DNA of 64,000 bases from Thiomicrorhabdus chilensis DSM 12352. Its GTDB lineage: Bacteria; Pseudomonadota; Gammaproteobacteria; Thiomicrospirales; Thiomicrospiraceae. Under the pieces are notes generated by a model, which had not been told where the DNA came from, did no database searches, and worked only from the letters and a program-made list of their open reading frames with translations. The stretch covers positions 1 to 64,000 of the forward strand of contig NZ_KI519609.1 of assembly GCF_000483485.1 (NCBI RefSeq), given 5' to 3'. The position numbers and the translations under genes are program-made. Shown here piece by piece: positions 8,788 through 18,423 of the stretch (position 1 is its first letter; every line of letters begins with the position of its first letter).

Positions 8788-9769
8788 CGGCGACCTCCCC
8801 TCGCTGCGCCAGCTTGCTTAAAGAGTCATGCGTCAGCAATCTGGTGACCAAGGCCCCGGATTGCTTTAAACGTTTCTGCAAGGTCTGAAAATAATTCTCC
8901 GCCCAAAGATGATATTGCTGCACCTGCTGAATGCCGTGAAGCCTGAATACTTCAGAGGTGGCCACTGACTGCAGTTGCATGCCTTCCGCCATCGGTAAAT
9001 CACGCTCAGCGGCATCTTCAATGAGCACGGCTTTCACTTGGGTTGTCTGCTGTAGGGCAGTCAGTATCGTCGTGGTCTGAGCATCGGCATCGTGAAAATC
9101 GCTGATCAGAATCACTCTCGACCCGGGCTGGATCCGCTGAGTCAATTCCAGCAGCACATCATTCAAGCGGGGCTCTTGACGACTCAAGGCCTGCGGAGGA
9201 CAAGGTTGCGAGAAAATCTCCATCAGATGCTCAAAAGTGCCGCGTCCCTCAAAGGTCGGGGTGGGCTGCAAATCCTCGGCCAAACGCGCCCCTTCCACCG
9301 GAATCGACGATTGCTGCGCCATCCACAGGTAATAACCAGCCACGCGCAATGCCTGCTCGGCTTTCAGGCGGGTTTGAGTCCCAAAGCGCATGCTTTGGCG
9401 CTGATCGACCAATATGAACCAGTTTTCCTGGCGCTCTTCCTGAAACAGTTTGGTGTAAGCCTGTCCGGTGCGTGCCATCAGACGCCAGTTGATACGCCGA
9501 ATCTCATCTCCAAGCTGATAAGGACGACTCTCCTCATACTCCAGACCTGCCCCCATAAAACGGCTAGTCTGCTCGCCTTGCCGTAATGCCTCGCTTGGCC
9601 GAAGATTCCTCGGCAGGGAACCGGCCAAGTGAGAAACCTCTTCTGCAAGGTCACCGATTTGCTGGGCCGACAACAGGGGCTGCTGCAAGCGTTTGGAGCT
9701 TTCCATAGACGGCTCCATCTGCTTTAACAAGCCCTGCATTCCCGATTTTATTAAGCGTAATAGCGACAT
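8780..9769 (-). CDS. DUF58 protein, operon copy 1
   Basis: This is a 329-residue soluble protein. The DUF58 signature GDEIRRINWRLMARTG lies near residue 90, followed by a VWA-like region including the strand VILISDFHDAD. DUF58 proteins are encoded next to MoxR ATPases and are thought to act as their partners. ATG 9769 (MSLLRLIKS) is chosen; a TTG six codons upstream (9787) is an alternative, since the AGGGG before 9769 is closer than usual. It lies 35 bp after moxR. Confidence 0.8.
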   Translation of the reverse strand: MSLLRLIKSGMQGLLKQMEPSMESSKRLQQPLLSAQQIGDLAEEVSHLAGSLPRNLRPSEALRQGEQTSRFMGAGLEYEESRPYQLGDEIRRINWRLMARTGQAYTKLFQEERQENWFILVDQRQSMRFGTQTRLKAEQALRVAGYYLWMAQQSSIPVEGARLAEDLQPTPTFEGRGTFEHLMEIFSQPCPPQALSRQEPRLNDVLLELTQRIQPGSRVILISDFHDADAQTTTILTALQQTTQVKAVLIEDAAERDLPMAEGMQLQSVATSEVFRLHGIQQVQQYHLWAENYFQTLQKRLKQSGALVTRLLTHDSLSKLAQRGEVADG

Positions 9770-9804
9770 ATCCCCTCGCGATTCCAATCGTCAACCCAGC
9801 TTCA

Positions 9805-10785
9805 TCAAGCGCTAGCTTCGGTTAAAGGCACCGGCACCAAATCGATGATTTTCTTGATGACCGAATCCGCATCCCACTGTTGTGCACGTCCACTGAAGCT
9901 CACAATCAAACGGTGACGCAATACGTCGGGCAGTAAGCTGATCACATCATCGGGTGTGACAAAGTCACGTCCCTGCAGCCAGGCATAAGCACTGGCGGCG
10001 TGCAATAAGGCAATCGACGCTCGCGGCGACGCCCCCACCTCAAGCACACCTGCCAAATTCGCATCCAGTTCACCCAGTTTGCGGGTGGCGCTGATCAATG
10101 CCACCATGTACTTTTCAACCGGTTCGGACACATACTGTTCTGAAATCGCATGACGCGCATGCAATACATTTTCAGGGGTTAAAAATGCGCTCGGCTGCTC
10201 CTTGTCTTCGCCAAAATGATGAGCGCGGTCGCGGCGCAGAATCTCCAACTCTTCGACCTCATCCGGGTAATCCAGCACCACGTGGAGCATAAAACGATCC
10301 AGCTGAGCTTCCGGCAACGGATAGGTGCCGCTCTGCTCTAACGGGTTCTGAGTCGCCATCACCAGAAACATTTCCGGCAAGGTACGTGTCTGTCCACCGG
10401 CGGTCACTTGCTTTTCGGCCATCGCCTCCAACAAGGCCGACTGCACCTTGGGCGGCGCACGGTTAATCTCATCGGCCAACACAATTTCATTAAAAATCGG
10501 CCCCTTCACAAAGCTCAACTGACCGGTGTTGACGTCCAACACCTCGGACCCCATCACATCGCCCGGCATTAAATCCGGCGTAAACTGAATGCGCTGAAAG
10601 CTGGCGTGTACACCCATCGACAAAGCTTTGACCGCTGTCGTTTTCGCCAGGCCCGGCGGACCTTCCAACAGAATATGTCCGCCCGTCAATAAGCCGATGA
10701 TCATTTTATCCAACAAGGCTTCCTGACCAACAATGACGTTTTGCAAATGCTGTTTCAGGGCATGAAATTCTGTTTGTGTAGACAT
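9805..10785 (-). CDS. MoxR-family AAA+ ATPase, copy 1
   Basis: This is a 326-residue cytoplasmic AAA+ ATPase. Walker A is GPPGLAKTT (about 40-48), Walker B LADEINRAPPK (about 103-113) and sensor 1 ATQNPLEQSGTYPLPEAQLD, the MoxR hallmark. It is the first gene of a six-gene operon. MoxR ATPases act with VWA proteins as chaperones that insert metals into or activate enzymes (MoxR for methanol dehydrogenase, CoxD for CO dehydrogenase) or remodel envelope proteins. The client here is unknown. The copy at 53229-54200 is clearly paralogous. Confidence 0.9.
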   Translation of the reverse strand: MSTQTEFHALKQHLQNVIVGQEALLDKMIIGLLTGGHILLEGPPGLAKTTAVKALSMGVHASFQRIQFTPDLMPGDVMGSEVLDVNTGQLSFVKGPIFNEIVLADEINRAPPKVQSALLEAMAEKQVTAGGQTRTLPEMFLVMATQNPLEQSGTYPLPEAQLDRFMLHVVLDYPDEVEELEILRRDRAHHFGEDKEQPSAFLTPENVLHARHAISEQYVSEPVEKYMVALISATRKLGELDANLAGVLEVGASPRASIALLHAASAYAWLQGRDFVTPDDVISLLPDVLRHRLIVSFSGRAQQWDADSVIKKIIDLVPVPLTEASA

Positions 10786-10864
10786 AAACTTATTCCTAAA
10801 TAAAGGGGGGTTCTTATCACCATATTATGGCATATTCACTTCAATTCTTCTGCAAGACAAACAT

Positions 10865-13543
10865 TCACATTGATGGCCTCCTCTGCCATTTGGTTCTTTG
10901 CCGCGCTTTATACCACTCATGATTCAACACCAGTAAAATCGGAAACGGAACCAACAACCACAGATTTTCTAACGGCACCGTAGCGGTATTAAATACCGTC
11001 TGTACCGGTGGGACATACAACACCGCCAAGATAAACAGGGCCTCAGTCGCCACCCCAAACCAGATCATCTTGTTGATACTGGTGAGTTGCCAGATTGCAC
11101 CTTCCCAAGAGCGCAAGGTAAACACGTTCGCCATCTGGCAGGTGATGGCCCCCAACAAGGTCATGGTCATCGCCTGACGATGAAATTCCGAATCAATCGA
11201 CAGGTCGCCGTACTGCCAGCCGTTCAGGAACAAGAACCCCAGAAAAGCAAACATCGCCGCCAAGCCCTCAAACACACCGTTCATAAAGTAACCGCGTTTG
11301 AAAACTTCCCAGTCGAGAATTTTCTCGTCCTTGCTCATCGGTGGCCGTTGCATAATATGTTTTTCCGGCTTTTCCGACCCCAACCCTAAGCCGGGCAACT
11401 GATCCGATCCCAAATCAATCAACAGGATTTGAATCACCGACAGCGGCATCGGTATCTTCAAAAAGAACTGCAACACATAGGGCACAATTTCCGGCACATT
11501 CGAACTGAGTATGTAGGTGGTCAGTTTCTTGATATTGAAATAAACCGTACGCCCTTCCTCAACCGCCGCCACAATCGACTTGAAATTATCGTCCAGCAAG
11601 ATCATGTCGGCCGCCTCTTTGGCGACATCCGTACCGGAGCCCATGGCAATGCCGATATCCGCCTGCTTCAGCGCCGGTGAATCATTGACACCGTCACCGG
11701 TCATGGCCACCACTTCGCCGTTGGCCTGTAACAGTCGGGCAATGCGCAGTTTCTGAGCCGATGCCATGCGGGCAAATAATAAGTGGTGATGCTTCAACTT
11801 GGCTTGTAACGCGGTGTTCGACAAACCATCCAATTCATGCCCGGTCAGCACTTCGTCCACCCGCAAACCGATATGTTCGGCGATGGCCTTGGCCGTCACC
11901 GGATTGTCGCCGGTAATCATCGTCACCTTGATATGCGCCGAATAACATTCGGCAACGGCCTGCTTGATATCTTTTCTGGGCGGGTCGATCATGCCAATCA
12001 AACCCAAAAACGTCAGCTGATCTTTACCATCACCGGATTTTTTAGCCACGGCCAAAACCCGATAGGCCTTCTCAGCCAGCTTTCGGTTCTGCTCTTCAAT
12101 CTGCTGCCGAGACTCTTGAGTCAAAGACTCTATCGACTCGGCCTGAACCTCATCGCATAAAGGCAACACGCTTTCCAGCGCGCCTTTGACAAACAACAAG
12201 CTTTCATCGCCTTGTTTAACCAGCGTCGACATCAGTTTTCGTTCGGTCGAAAAGGCATACTCTTTAAGTTTTTCAAGCTCAGGAACTTCGATGCACTTCC
12301 TGGCTGCGGCCACCAAAGCAGCCTCGGTAGGATCACCAATGACTTTTTTCTCGACCGCATCCAAGGAGACATTCGTATTCAACGCGGCAACCGTCAAAAA
12401 TTCATGAAGACGATGTTCACTCTGCGACGATGTCTGTTTTTTAAACTGACATTCTCCTGACCCGAAATAACCATTTCCGGTAATCTCCACCTCACTGCCG
12501 TCCGCCAAATGAATCACTCTGGCAGTGATCTCGTTCTGGGTCAAAGTGCCGGTTTTATCGGTACAAATCACCGTGGCCGACCCCAAGGTCTGCACCGAAT
12601 TCAGGTTTTTGATCAACGCTTGCCGTCTCGCCATACGCTGCGAAGCCAAAGACAACGACAGCGTAATCGTCGGCAACTGGCCTTCCGGGACATTCGCCAC
12701 AATCAACGAAAGAGCAAAAATCGCCGAAATCAGCAGGCCTCTATCTGAAAACCAGCCCAGAAAAAAGAACACCAGTCCCACCCCCAAGGCCAACAGGGTC
12801 AAGACGGTGGTCATATGACGAATTTCTTTCTCAATCGGCGTCTGAGTGGTGACCACTTCCGCCGTCATTCTCGCAATCTTGCCGAACTCGGTGGCATCGC
12901 CAGTGGTCGTGACCACCGAATGGCCATTACCGTTGGTGATTGACGAACCGGCAAACACCATGTTTTTGGCATCCAGTTCACGTTTCGCTTCGCCGGCTTC
13001 CATCTGCCGGGCAGAAGGCGTGGATTCGCCGTTTAACACCGACAAATTCAGATAAATGTCATGGGCACTGAGCAGAATCGCATCCGCCGCAACCTTATCC
13101 CCTTCTTCCAGTTGCAGGATGTCACCCGGCACAATCTGACTGGCCTCTACCGTCTGTACTTGCCCTTCGCGAATGACTTTGGCTTCCGATTTGACCAGTT
13201 TCAGCAGGGCTTCCATCGCCTTATCGGCTTTGAATTTCTGCCAGAATGTAAAGTTGGCATTCAAAAACACCGCGCCAAACACCGCATAGGCCAAAATATC
13301 GTTACCCTGACCGGGTTGATAATGATCGGCCACCAACGCCAGAATCGCCGCCACTTCCAACAAAATCGGGAAAAAGGAGAGGTACTCTTTTAGGTACTCG
13401 ATTCGATAATCTTTTTTGTCTTTCTGTCGAATCTGGTTTGGGCCAAAGGCCTCCAGACGCCGAACGACTTCTGCATGCGACAGCCCGGTTTCGCTGCTTT
13501 TCAGCGACCGCAATACCTGCTCAGGAGCCTGTTTAAACAGCAT
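10865..13543 (-). CDS. P-type cation-transporting ATPase (P2-like)
   Basis: This is an 892-residue inner-membrane ATPase. The phosphorylation loop is CTDKTGTLT, the helix-4 motif VPEGQL resembles P2 (Ca2+ or Na+/K+) pumps, and the hinge motif is TGDGVNDSPALK. The actuator motif, normally TGES, reads NGES (SVLNGESTP), which is unusual because that Thr-Gly-Glu loop drives dephosphorylation. There are no N-terminal heavy-metal domains. ATG 13543 is preferred over the TTG at 13549 because GGAAGG sits 7 nt before it. It starts 2 bp after the Usp-like gene, so the two are co-transcribed. The ion is not predictable from sequence; Ca2+, Na+ or H+ are possible. Confidence 0.82.
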   Translation of the reverse strand: MLFKQAPEQVLRSLKSSETGLSHAEVVRRLEAFGPNQIRQKDKKDYRIEYLKEYLSFFPILLEVAAILALVADHYQPGQGNDILAYAVFGAVFLNANFTFWQKFKADKAMEALLKLVKSEAKVIREGQVQTVEASQIVPGDILQLEEGDKVAADAILLSAHDIYLNLSVLNGESTPSARQMEAGEAKRELDAKNMVFAGSSITNGNGHSVVTTTGDATEFGKIARMTAEVVTTQTPIEKEIRHMTTVLTLLALGVGLVFFFLGWFSDRGLLISAIFALSLIVANVPEGQLPTITLSLSLASQRMARRQALIKNLNSVQTLGSATVICTDKTGTLTQNEITARVIHLADGSEVEITGNGYFGSGECQFKKQTSSQSEHRLHEFLTVAALNTNVSLDAVEKKVIGDPTEAALVAAARKCIEVPELEKLKEYAFSTERKLMSTLVKQGDESLLFVKGALESVLPLCDEVQAESIESLTQESRQQIEEQNRKLAEKAYRVLAVAKKSGDGKDQLTFLGLIGMIDPPRKDIKQAVAECYSAHIKVTMITGDNPVTAKAIAEHIGLRVDEVLTGHELDGLSNTALQAKLKHHHLLFARMASAQKLRIARLLQANGEVVAMTGDGVNDSPALKQADIGIAMGSGTDVAKEAADMILLDDNFKSIVAAVEEGRTVYFNIKKLTTYILSSNVPEIVPYVLQFFLKIPMPLSVIQILLIDLGSDQLPGLGLGSEKPEKHIMQRPPMSKDEKILDWEVFKRGYFMNGVFEGLAAMFAFLGFLFLNGWQYGDLSIDSEFHRQAMTMTLLGAITCQMANVFTLRSWEGAIWQLTSINKMIWFGVATEALFILAVLYVPPVQTVFNTATVPLENLWLLVPFPILLVLNHEWYKARQRTKWQRRPSM

Positions 13544-13545
13544 GG

Positions 13546-14307
13546 TCAAACCTTCCAGGGATGGAAAATAATGCTGTTGACCGAAGACTCGTCAGTGATG
13601 CGATTCAACATCTTTTGTGAATAGGCATTCGCGTCGTAAATCGCCAAATCCAAGTTATTGGCAATCAGGTAAGCGTTTATTTCCTCGGGATCGACCGGCT
13701 GCATGCTGTTCACCACCTCAACACTCTGGTTCAGCATCTTAGCAATCTGCACAAATGGCGCGGCCTCATATTTCAATCCCGACTTGGTCGAGGCTTTGGA
13801 GGCCGAGCGGCTATTCTGCAAATAGAGTTTTCCCAGGGAATGCTCATCAGCAAGCAAACCCAACCAAAGCAGATAGGCATGCGGGTTAACGGCCTTGCCA
13901 GCCGCCAACATGACCCGGTGGTAAGAACGCACCTGCGGCAAGTTCTTGATCTTCACAACCGCAATCGCGGTTTCCAAGCCGGCACGCACAATTTTTTCAC
14001 TGAATGAATGGCTTTGGGAAAGCTTGCGGGTTGCACAAAATAGGGTATCGATCGCATAAAGCTGTTCAAAGTGCTTCAGCTGCGTCAGCATATCGCCTTG
14101 CAAGATGACGGTTTCGACCTCGACCTCTTGTGCGTCCGCCAATTCTTTCAACGAAGCGACCGAAAGGTGTAATTTCTCGACCGATTCCTCACCATTATCA
14201 ATAAACAATAACGTCAAGGGCAACTGCACCGAACGTGCATAATTGATTGCATATAAACTCGCCGCTTCCGACAGTAGCGAACCATTCACCAAAGACACGA
14301 CACGCAT
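13546..14307 (-). CDS. UspA-like protein
   Basis: This is a 253-residue soluble protein, about the size of two Usp domains. The N-terminal half has the Usp layout (MRVVSLVNGSLLSEAASLYA, LLFIDNG, then a helix), and the second half, from about residue 130 (HRVMLAAGK), is more divergent. The nucleotide-binding GxGxxG motif is not obvious. GGGAG precedes the ATG. It is translationally coupled to the P-type ATPase, which suggests a regulatory or stress-sensing partner for the pump. The universal stress protein assignment rests on fold-like features and is moderate. Confidence 0.55.
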   Translation of the reverse strand: MRVVSLVNGSLLSEAASLYAINYARSVQLPLTLLFIDNGEESVEKLHLSVASLKELADAQEVEVETVILQGDMLTQLKHFEQLYAIDTLFCATRKLSQSHSFSEKIVRAGLETAIAVVKIKNLPQVRSYHRVMLAAGKAVNPHAYLLWLGLLADEHSLGKLYLQNSRSASKASTKSGLKYEAAPFVQIAKMLNQSVEVVNSMQPVDPEEINAYLIANNLDLAIYDANAYSQKMLNRITDESSVNSIIFHPWKV

Positions 14308-14434
14308 ACCGTTCTCCCGTTTTGAAAACTCGTTTTAGTAAGCTGAAGTTATTGCATAAAATCCAATAATGACAATAACATAGCCAACATTAATGCAAAA
14401 CCCATTTTCACTCAAAACCTTATCAAAAATCGGG

Positions 14435-15676
14435 CTATTTTTGCGGTACGGTTTTTGGTACCACCCACTGCACCCAAAATCCAGACAGTAGCATGGCGGC
14501 ACCTACCAACCAAAACGCCACTTCAAGCGAATCCAGCCACTGTGCCATCACCCCCATTAGCAACGCGCCTATCGCATAACCCAAATCGCGCCAGAATCGA
14601 TAAATTCCTATCAAACTGGCCTGATGTTTAACGCTGCTGAAGTCGGCAACTGAAGCCCCTAGGTTAGGATAGAGCATTGCCATTCCAAGGCCGATAAATG
14701 CGGCTTCCACACTCCAAAACACACTACCTTGGGTCAATGGAATGGCCAAAACCCCTAAACCGCAAAATCCCATTCCCCAAACAATCAAGCCCTTTCGGCC
14801 AATCTTGTCCGACAAAGGGCCGGTCACCAGCTGAGAAGCACCCCAAACCAAGGCATAAATCATAATGATGGCGCTGCCCTCAACCAAAGACAGATTCTGA
14901 GATAAAAAAAACACCGGCAGAAAAATCCAGATCAACGCATCGGTAAACTTTTCCACCAGGCCTGCCTGATTTAAAGCGAACAGATTACGATCTTGCCAAC
15001 TGGCAGTTTTAAACAATTGCCCGAGTGTTTGATGGTCCGCAGGGTCAGCAGATTGGTGATGCAGTTCCGCCCACATCATCGTGTCTTTAATAAAAAACAT
15101 CGCCACCAACAAACCTAGTAGAATCACCAAACTGCTGAAAATAAACAGGCCTTCGCGCGCACCATATAAATTCACAAAATAAGCGGTCACCACCCCGGCA
15201 ATGCCCACTGCGGCATAACCGGAAAACTCATTCAACCCGTTGACCAACCCCTTCTGCGTCGATCTGGCCAAATCCAATTTACTGTTCAACGCCATTGACC
15301 ACGCCAAACCTTGATTCAATCCCAGCAAAAAGGTCGCGGCTATCACCCAATTCCAGCTCGGGGCATAGAGCAACATAAACGGAATCGGCAATGCGACCAG
15401 CCAACCAAGAATCAAAACCTTTTTGCGTCCGTAATAATCCGCCAGCTTGCCAGCCAAAAGGTTCATCACCGCCTTGACCAGACCGAACACCACCACAAAT
15501 GAAGCCAACAGAAAGAACTGTTTTTCAGCCAGCCCAAATTCGGTTTCAGCCAGCCCCGGAATCACGGTACGGGTCATTCCAATAGTCAGCCCCACCAGAA
15601 AAACTTGAAGCAACTGCAATAGAAACTGACTTTTATTGGCACGAATACCGTGTTCAGGCGAGGGGTGAGTTGTCAT
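14435..15676 (-). CDS. Major facilitator superfamily transporter
   Basis: This is a 413-residue protein with about 12 hydrophobic segments in two halves. Motif A appears in both: GKLADYYGRKKVLI after helix 2 and GPLSDKIGRKGLIV in the second half. ATG 15676 is chosen; the frame extends to a TTG two codons upstream. The substrate is unknown. It is divergent from an ArsR-rhodanese regulator 143 bp away, with a perfect 28-bp palindrome (15760-15787) between them, so regulation by that protein is likely. The pairing suggests export or uptake of a sulfur species or toxic anion, which is inference. Confidence 0.82.
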   Translation of the reverse strand: MTTHPSPEHGIRANKSQFLLQLLQVFLVGLTIGMTRTVIPGLAETEFGLAEKQFFLLASFVVVFGLVKAVMNLLAGKLADYYGRKKVLILGWLVALPIPFMLLYAPSWNWVIAATFLLGLNQGLAWSMALNSKLDLARSTQKGLVNGLNEFSGYAAVGIAGVVTAYFVNLYGAREGLFIFSSLVILLGLLVAMFFIKDTMMWAELHHQSADPADHQTLGQLFKTASWQDRNLFALNQAGLVEKFTDALIWIFLPVFFLSQNLSLVEGSAIIMIYALVWGASQLVTGPLSDKIGRKGLIVWGMGFCGLGVLAIPLTQGSVFWSVEAAFIGLGMAMLYPNLGASVADFSSVKHQASLIGIYRFWRDLGYAIGALLMGVMAQWLDSLEVAFWLVGAAMLLSGFWVQWVVPKTVPQK

Positions 15677-15759
15677 TTTCAAAACTTAATGTATGTTATT
15701 CATGCTTAAATAAACGGGAATGTCCTATCTGTTGCAGTGCATTCTAATCAATCACACAT

Positions 15760-15787
15760 AACTATTCAATTAATCAATTGAATAGTT
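15760..15787. promoter_or_regulatory. Perfect 12-bp inverted repeat, probable ArsR-type operator
   Basis: AACTATTCAATT (15760-15771) and AATTGAATAGTT (15776-15787) are exact reverse complements separated by AATC. The site lies between the divergent MFS gene and the ArsR-rhodanese gene, 33 bp before the latter's ATG. ArsR-family dimers bind such AT-rich dyads with ATTC/GAAT arms. Autoregulation and control of the transporter are inferred. Confidence 0.65.
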
Positions 15788-15819
15788 TAAAAATTCGATT
15801 CAAACGGGTTTATATTGTC

Positions 15820-16485
15820 ATGTCCTCAGTTAAGAAACAGTTATTCGAACAATTGGCGAACATCGCACAGGCTATCTCCTCCCCTCAACGGCTCGAATTG
15901 CTGGATTATCTGGCACAGGCTGAGCGCAGCGTCGAAGAACTCAGCCAGCTCACTGGCTTAAGTCTGGCCAATACCTCAAGGCACTTGCAGGTACTGAAAC
16001 AAAATGCTTTGGTAGAAGTCAGAAAAGACGGCAATAAACGCCTATATTTATTGGCAGGTAATGACGTTGTCAACCTGATTACCAGTCTCAGGAAAACCGC
16101 AGAAACTCATCTGGCTCAGGTTGAGTTTTTGCTGGACAGCTACCTGACCCAAAAAGACAAGCTCGACCCCATCAGTGCAGACCAACTCATGGAAATGAGC
16201 CAAAACGGCGAAGTCATCGTTGTGGACGTCCGACCCGAAAAGGAGTACCGGCAAGGTCACATTCCCCATGCCATCAACATCCCACCGGAAGACCTTGACC
16301 GGCGACTGAATGAACTCGATAACAGTAAAACCATTGTCGCTTACTGCCGCGGACCTTACTGCCTGTTTTCTTATGATGCGGTTGAAGCCCTCCAGAAAAA
16401 AGGCGTCACGGCGCACCGTTTGGTTGACGGTTTCCCTGAATGGAAAGCCGCCGGACGACCAACCACGGAAAAAAGTCAAAGCTGA
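15820..16485 (+). CDS. ArsR-family regulator fused to a rhodanese domain
   Basis: This is a 221-residue protein. Residues about 8-90 form an ArsR winged helix (SSPQRLELLDYL, then GLSLANTSRHLQVLKQNALV as recognition helix). Residues about 110-215 form a rhodanese domain (VVDVRPEKEYRQGHIPHAINIP) with active loop YCRGPYC. The fusion suggests a repressor that senses sulfane sulfur or another thiol-reactive ligand through the rhodanese Cys. ATG 15820 gives the normal ArsR N-terminus; the longer frame from 15778 would overlap the palindrome. No classical ArsR metal-binding CxC motif is seen. Confidence 0.85.
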   Translation: MSSVKKQLFEQLANIAQAISSPQRLELLDYLAQAERSVEELSQLTGLSLANTSRHLQVLKQNALVEVRKDGNKRLYLLAGNDVVNLITSLRKTAETHLAQVEFLLDSYLTQKDKLDPISADQLMEMSQNGEVIVVDVRPEKEYRQGHIPHAINIPPEDLDRRLNELDNSKTIVAYCRGPYCLFSYDAVEALQKKGVTAHRLVDGFPEWKAAGRPTTEKSQS

Positions 16486-16493
16486 CTGGCATA

Positions 16494-16510
16494 GACTCTA
16501 GTGTAGAGTC
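16494..16510 (+). terminator. Short perfect hairpin after the regulator gene
   Basis: GACTCTA (16494-16500) and TAGAGTC (16504-16510) form a 7-bp stem nine bases after the stop codon. There is no T-run, so termination strength is uncertain. Confidence 0.35.
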
Positions 16511-16643
16511 CTAAACTGTATCGTTTAGCCATCAAAGCAATTTATTAAGTGCGCTGAAATTCTGTTGGGAGAAGCGATTTGGCTCTGCTAATATAGCAAA
16601 TCGGCTCAATTAGCCGTTGCCTTTCACTTTTGAGGAAACAACA

Positions 16644-17546
16644 ATGAAAACAAAAACAAGATTCTCGATATTCACCCTGTTCTGGCTGCTGGCCTTTTCA
16701 GCCTTCAGCGCCTCTGCCGAAGAGGTCAAGGAGAACTTCAAAAACTTGACCGTTAACGCCAATCTGGTGATGGCGGAAGGTAAAACTTTGGCGGATGATG
16801 TGGTGCTACTGACCCACGGAACCACCACCCACAACGGTCGCGAAACCTACCGCAGCATCCAGAAGTTGCTGGCCGAGCAAGGCATCAGCTCTTTAGCACC
16901 GAACCTGAGCCTGAACGTCAACGACCGTCACGGCGAGGTGAATTGCGCACTGCCACAAACCCACAAACATGAAGACGCGTTGGAAGAGATGGGCTTCTGG
17001 CTGGATTGGTTGAAAGCCAAAGGCGCAACCTCAGTGACCCTAATGGGGCACTCGCGTGGCGGAAACCAAACAGCCTGGTTCAGCGTGGAACGTGACGAGC
17101 CGGTTATCAAAAAAGTGATTCTGATTGCCCCCCAAACCTGGAGCAAGGAAGCCGAACACAAAGACTATGCCAAAAAATACGACTTACCGTTGCAACCGAT
17201 TCTGAATTCGGCTGAAAAACTGGTCAAGGAAGGCAAAGGCGACACAATGCTCAAGGGCATCAACTTCATTTACTGCAAAGACACTTCAGCCACGGCCGAA
17301 GCCTTTGTGAGTTACTATAAAGACGAACCACGTATGGACACGCCGACCTTGTTGAAAAAAGCCCTCAAGCCCACTTTGGTGATCATGGGCTCCGCCGACA
17401 AGGTGGTGGCCGATTTGCCGAAGAAGATGGAAAACGTTGATAACGACTTGGTTCAGACCTACAGCATCGAAGATTCCGACCACTTCTTCCTGGACCTGTT
17501 CAGCGAAGAGCTGGTGGAAACCGCGGTGGAATTCATTCAGGAGTAA
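16644..17546 (+). CDS. Exported alpha/beta hydrolase
   Basis: This is a 300-residue protein with a signal peptide (about 1-26, LLAFSAFSASAEE). The nucleophile elbow is GHSRGG (Ser about 138), the oxyanion region LLTHGTT, and likely acid and base are Asp in MGSADKVV and His in DSDHFF, a complete catalytic triad order. The start is set by GAGG before ATG 16644. The substrate is unknown; periplasmic esterase or acyl-transfer activity is plausible. It stands alone and is followed by a strong terminator. Confidence 0.75.
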   Translation: MKTKTRFSIFTLFWLLAFSAFSASAEEVKENFKNLTVNANLVMAEGKTLADDVVLLTHGTTTHNGRETYRSIQKLLAEQGISSLAPNLSLNVNDRHGEVNCALPQTHKHEDALEEMGFWLDWLKAKGATSVTLMGHSRGGNQTAWFSVERDEPVIKKVILIAPQTWSKEAEHKDYAKKYDLPLQPILNSAEKLVKEGKGDTMLKGINFIYCKDTSATAEAFVSYYKDEPRMDTPTLLKKALKPTLVIMGSADKVVADLPKKMENVDNDLVQTYSIEDSDHFFLDLFSEELVETAVEFIQE

Positions 17547-17574
17547 TCTCCGACCAAGGATAACGCCTTAAACC

Positions 17575-17617
17575 AAAAAGCCCGGTTAAACACTTTTGTT
17601 AACCGGGCTTTTTTTAT
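17575..17617 (+). terminator. Rho-independent terminator
   Basis: AAAAAGCCCGGTTAA pairs with TTAACCGGGCTTTTT across a nine-base loop, ending in T7. The A-tract on the other side makes it bidirectional in principle. Confidence 0.9.
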
Positions 17618-17656
17618 TGGCTTTTAACACTCACACGGGTCAAAAGCCATCTAACC

Positions 17657-17684
17657 TGAAAATGAACAGGCCTGTTCATTTTCA
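17657..17684. repeat. Perfect 28-bp palindrome, longest form of the CAGGCCTG repeat
   Basis: The left half TGAAAATGAACAGG is the exact reverse complement of the right half. The core CAGGCCTG is at 17667-17674. It lies between two convergent genes, 40 bp after a terminator. Many other copies in the window match one or both halves, so this copy looks like the ideal consensus. Confidence 0.85.
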
Positions 17685-17706
17685 AAGACAAATCCGCAAA
17701 AATCGA

Positions 17707-18423
17707 TTACAGCTCCACGTCGTAATAGACCTTTTGCACGTCGTCCAAATCTTCCAAACTGTCCAAGAACTTCTCGAACATTTCCAGATCCTCACCCTCA
17801 ATCTGCTTGAACATTTGCGGAATAAACTGGATTTCGTCCACTTCAAACTCGATGCCGGGAAAGGCTTCGGTCAAAGCTTGACGGGTTTTAGCGTATTCGG
17901 TATTGGGAGCAAACACACTGACTTTTCCATCCTCGCACTCAATATCCGTGACATCCACATCGGCCATCATCAGGGCTTCCAGCACGGCTTCCTCGTCTTC
18001 ACCCGGAAACACAAAAATTGCACTGTGGTCGAACATATGCGCCACACTGCCTTGGGTTCCGATTTTGCACTTGGCTTTGGTGAAGCAGTGGCGCACGTCA
18101 CCGAAAGTACGGTTCGGGTTGTCAGTCAAACATTCCACCATCACCATCGAGTTGCCCGGGCCGTAACCTTCATAACGCGCCATGGCAAAGTCTTCGCCGC
18201 CGCCGCCCTTGGCCTTTTCAATCGCTTTGTCGATGACGTGAGCCGGAACCTGATCCTTTTTGGCGCGTTCAATCAAGCCCGACAAGGCCAGATTACTCTC
18301 CACCTCAACCCCGCCATTTTTGGCGCACACATAGATTTCACGGCTGTATTTACTGTAAACCTTTGCCTTTTGATCGGAAGTTTTAGCCATCGACTCTTTA
18401 CGGTTTTGATAGGCTCTACCCAT
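17707..18423 (-). CDS. YebC/PmpR-family regulator
   Basis: This is a 238-residue protein with the family features: [15 protein letters not shown] start, [12 protein letters not shown], an acidic helix-hairpin core and YEGYGPGN. The N-terminus, lacking the classical WANIKH segment, resembles the YeeN branch. Members are cytoplasmic DNA-binding or ribosome-associated proteins (bacterial relatives of the translational activator TACO1). GGAG precedes the ATG. It stands alone, convergent with the hydrolase. Confidence 0.88.
   Translation of the reverse strand: MGRAYQNRKESMAKTSDQKAKVYSKYSREIYVCAKNGGVEVESNLALSGLIERAKKDQVPAHVIDKAIEKAKGGGGEDFAMARYEGYGPGNSMVMVECLTDNPNRTFGDVRHCFTKAKCKIGTQGSVAHMFDHSAIFVFPGEDEEAVLEALMMADVDVTDIECEDGKVSVFAPNTEYAKTRQALTEAFPGIEFEVDEIQFIPQMFKQIEGEDLEMFEKFLDSLEDLDDVQKVYYDVEL

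Noticed and set aside
10277-10290. A fourth CACGTG-centred site in moxR copy 1
   Set aside because: Only about 11 of 14 positions fit a parS palindrome, and the arms do not pair well.
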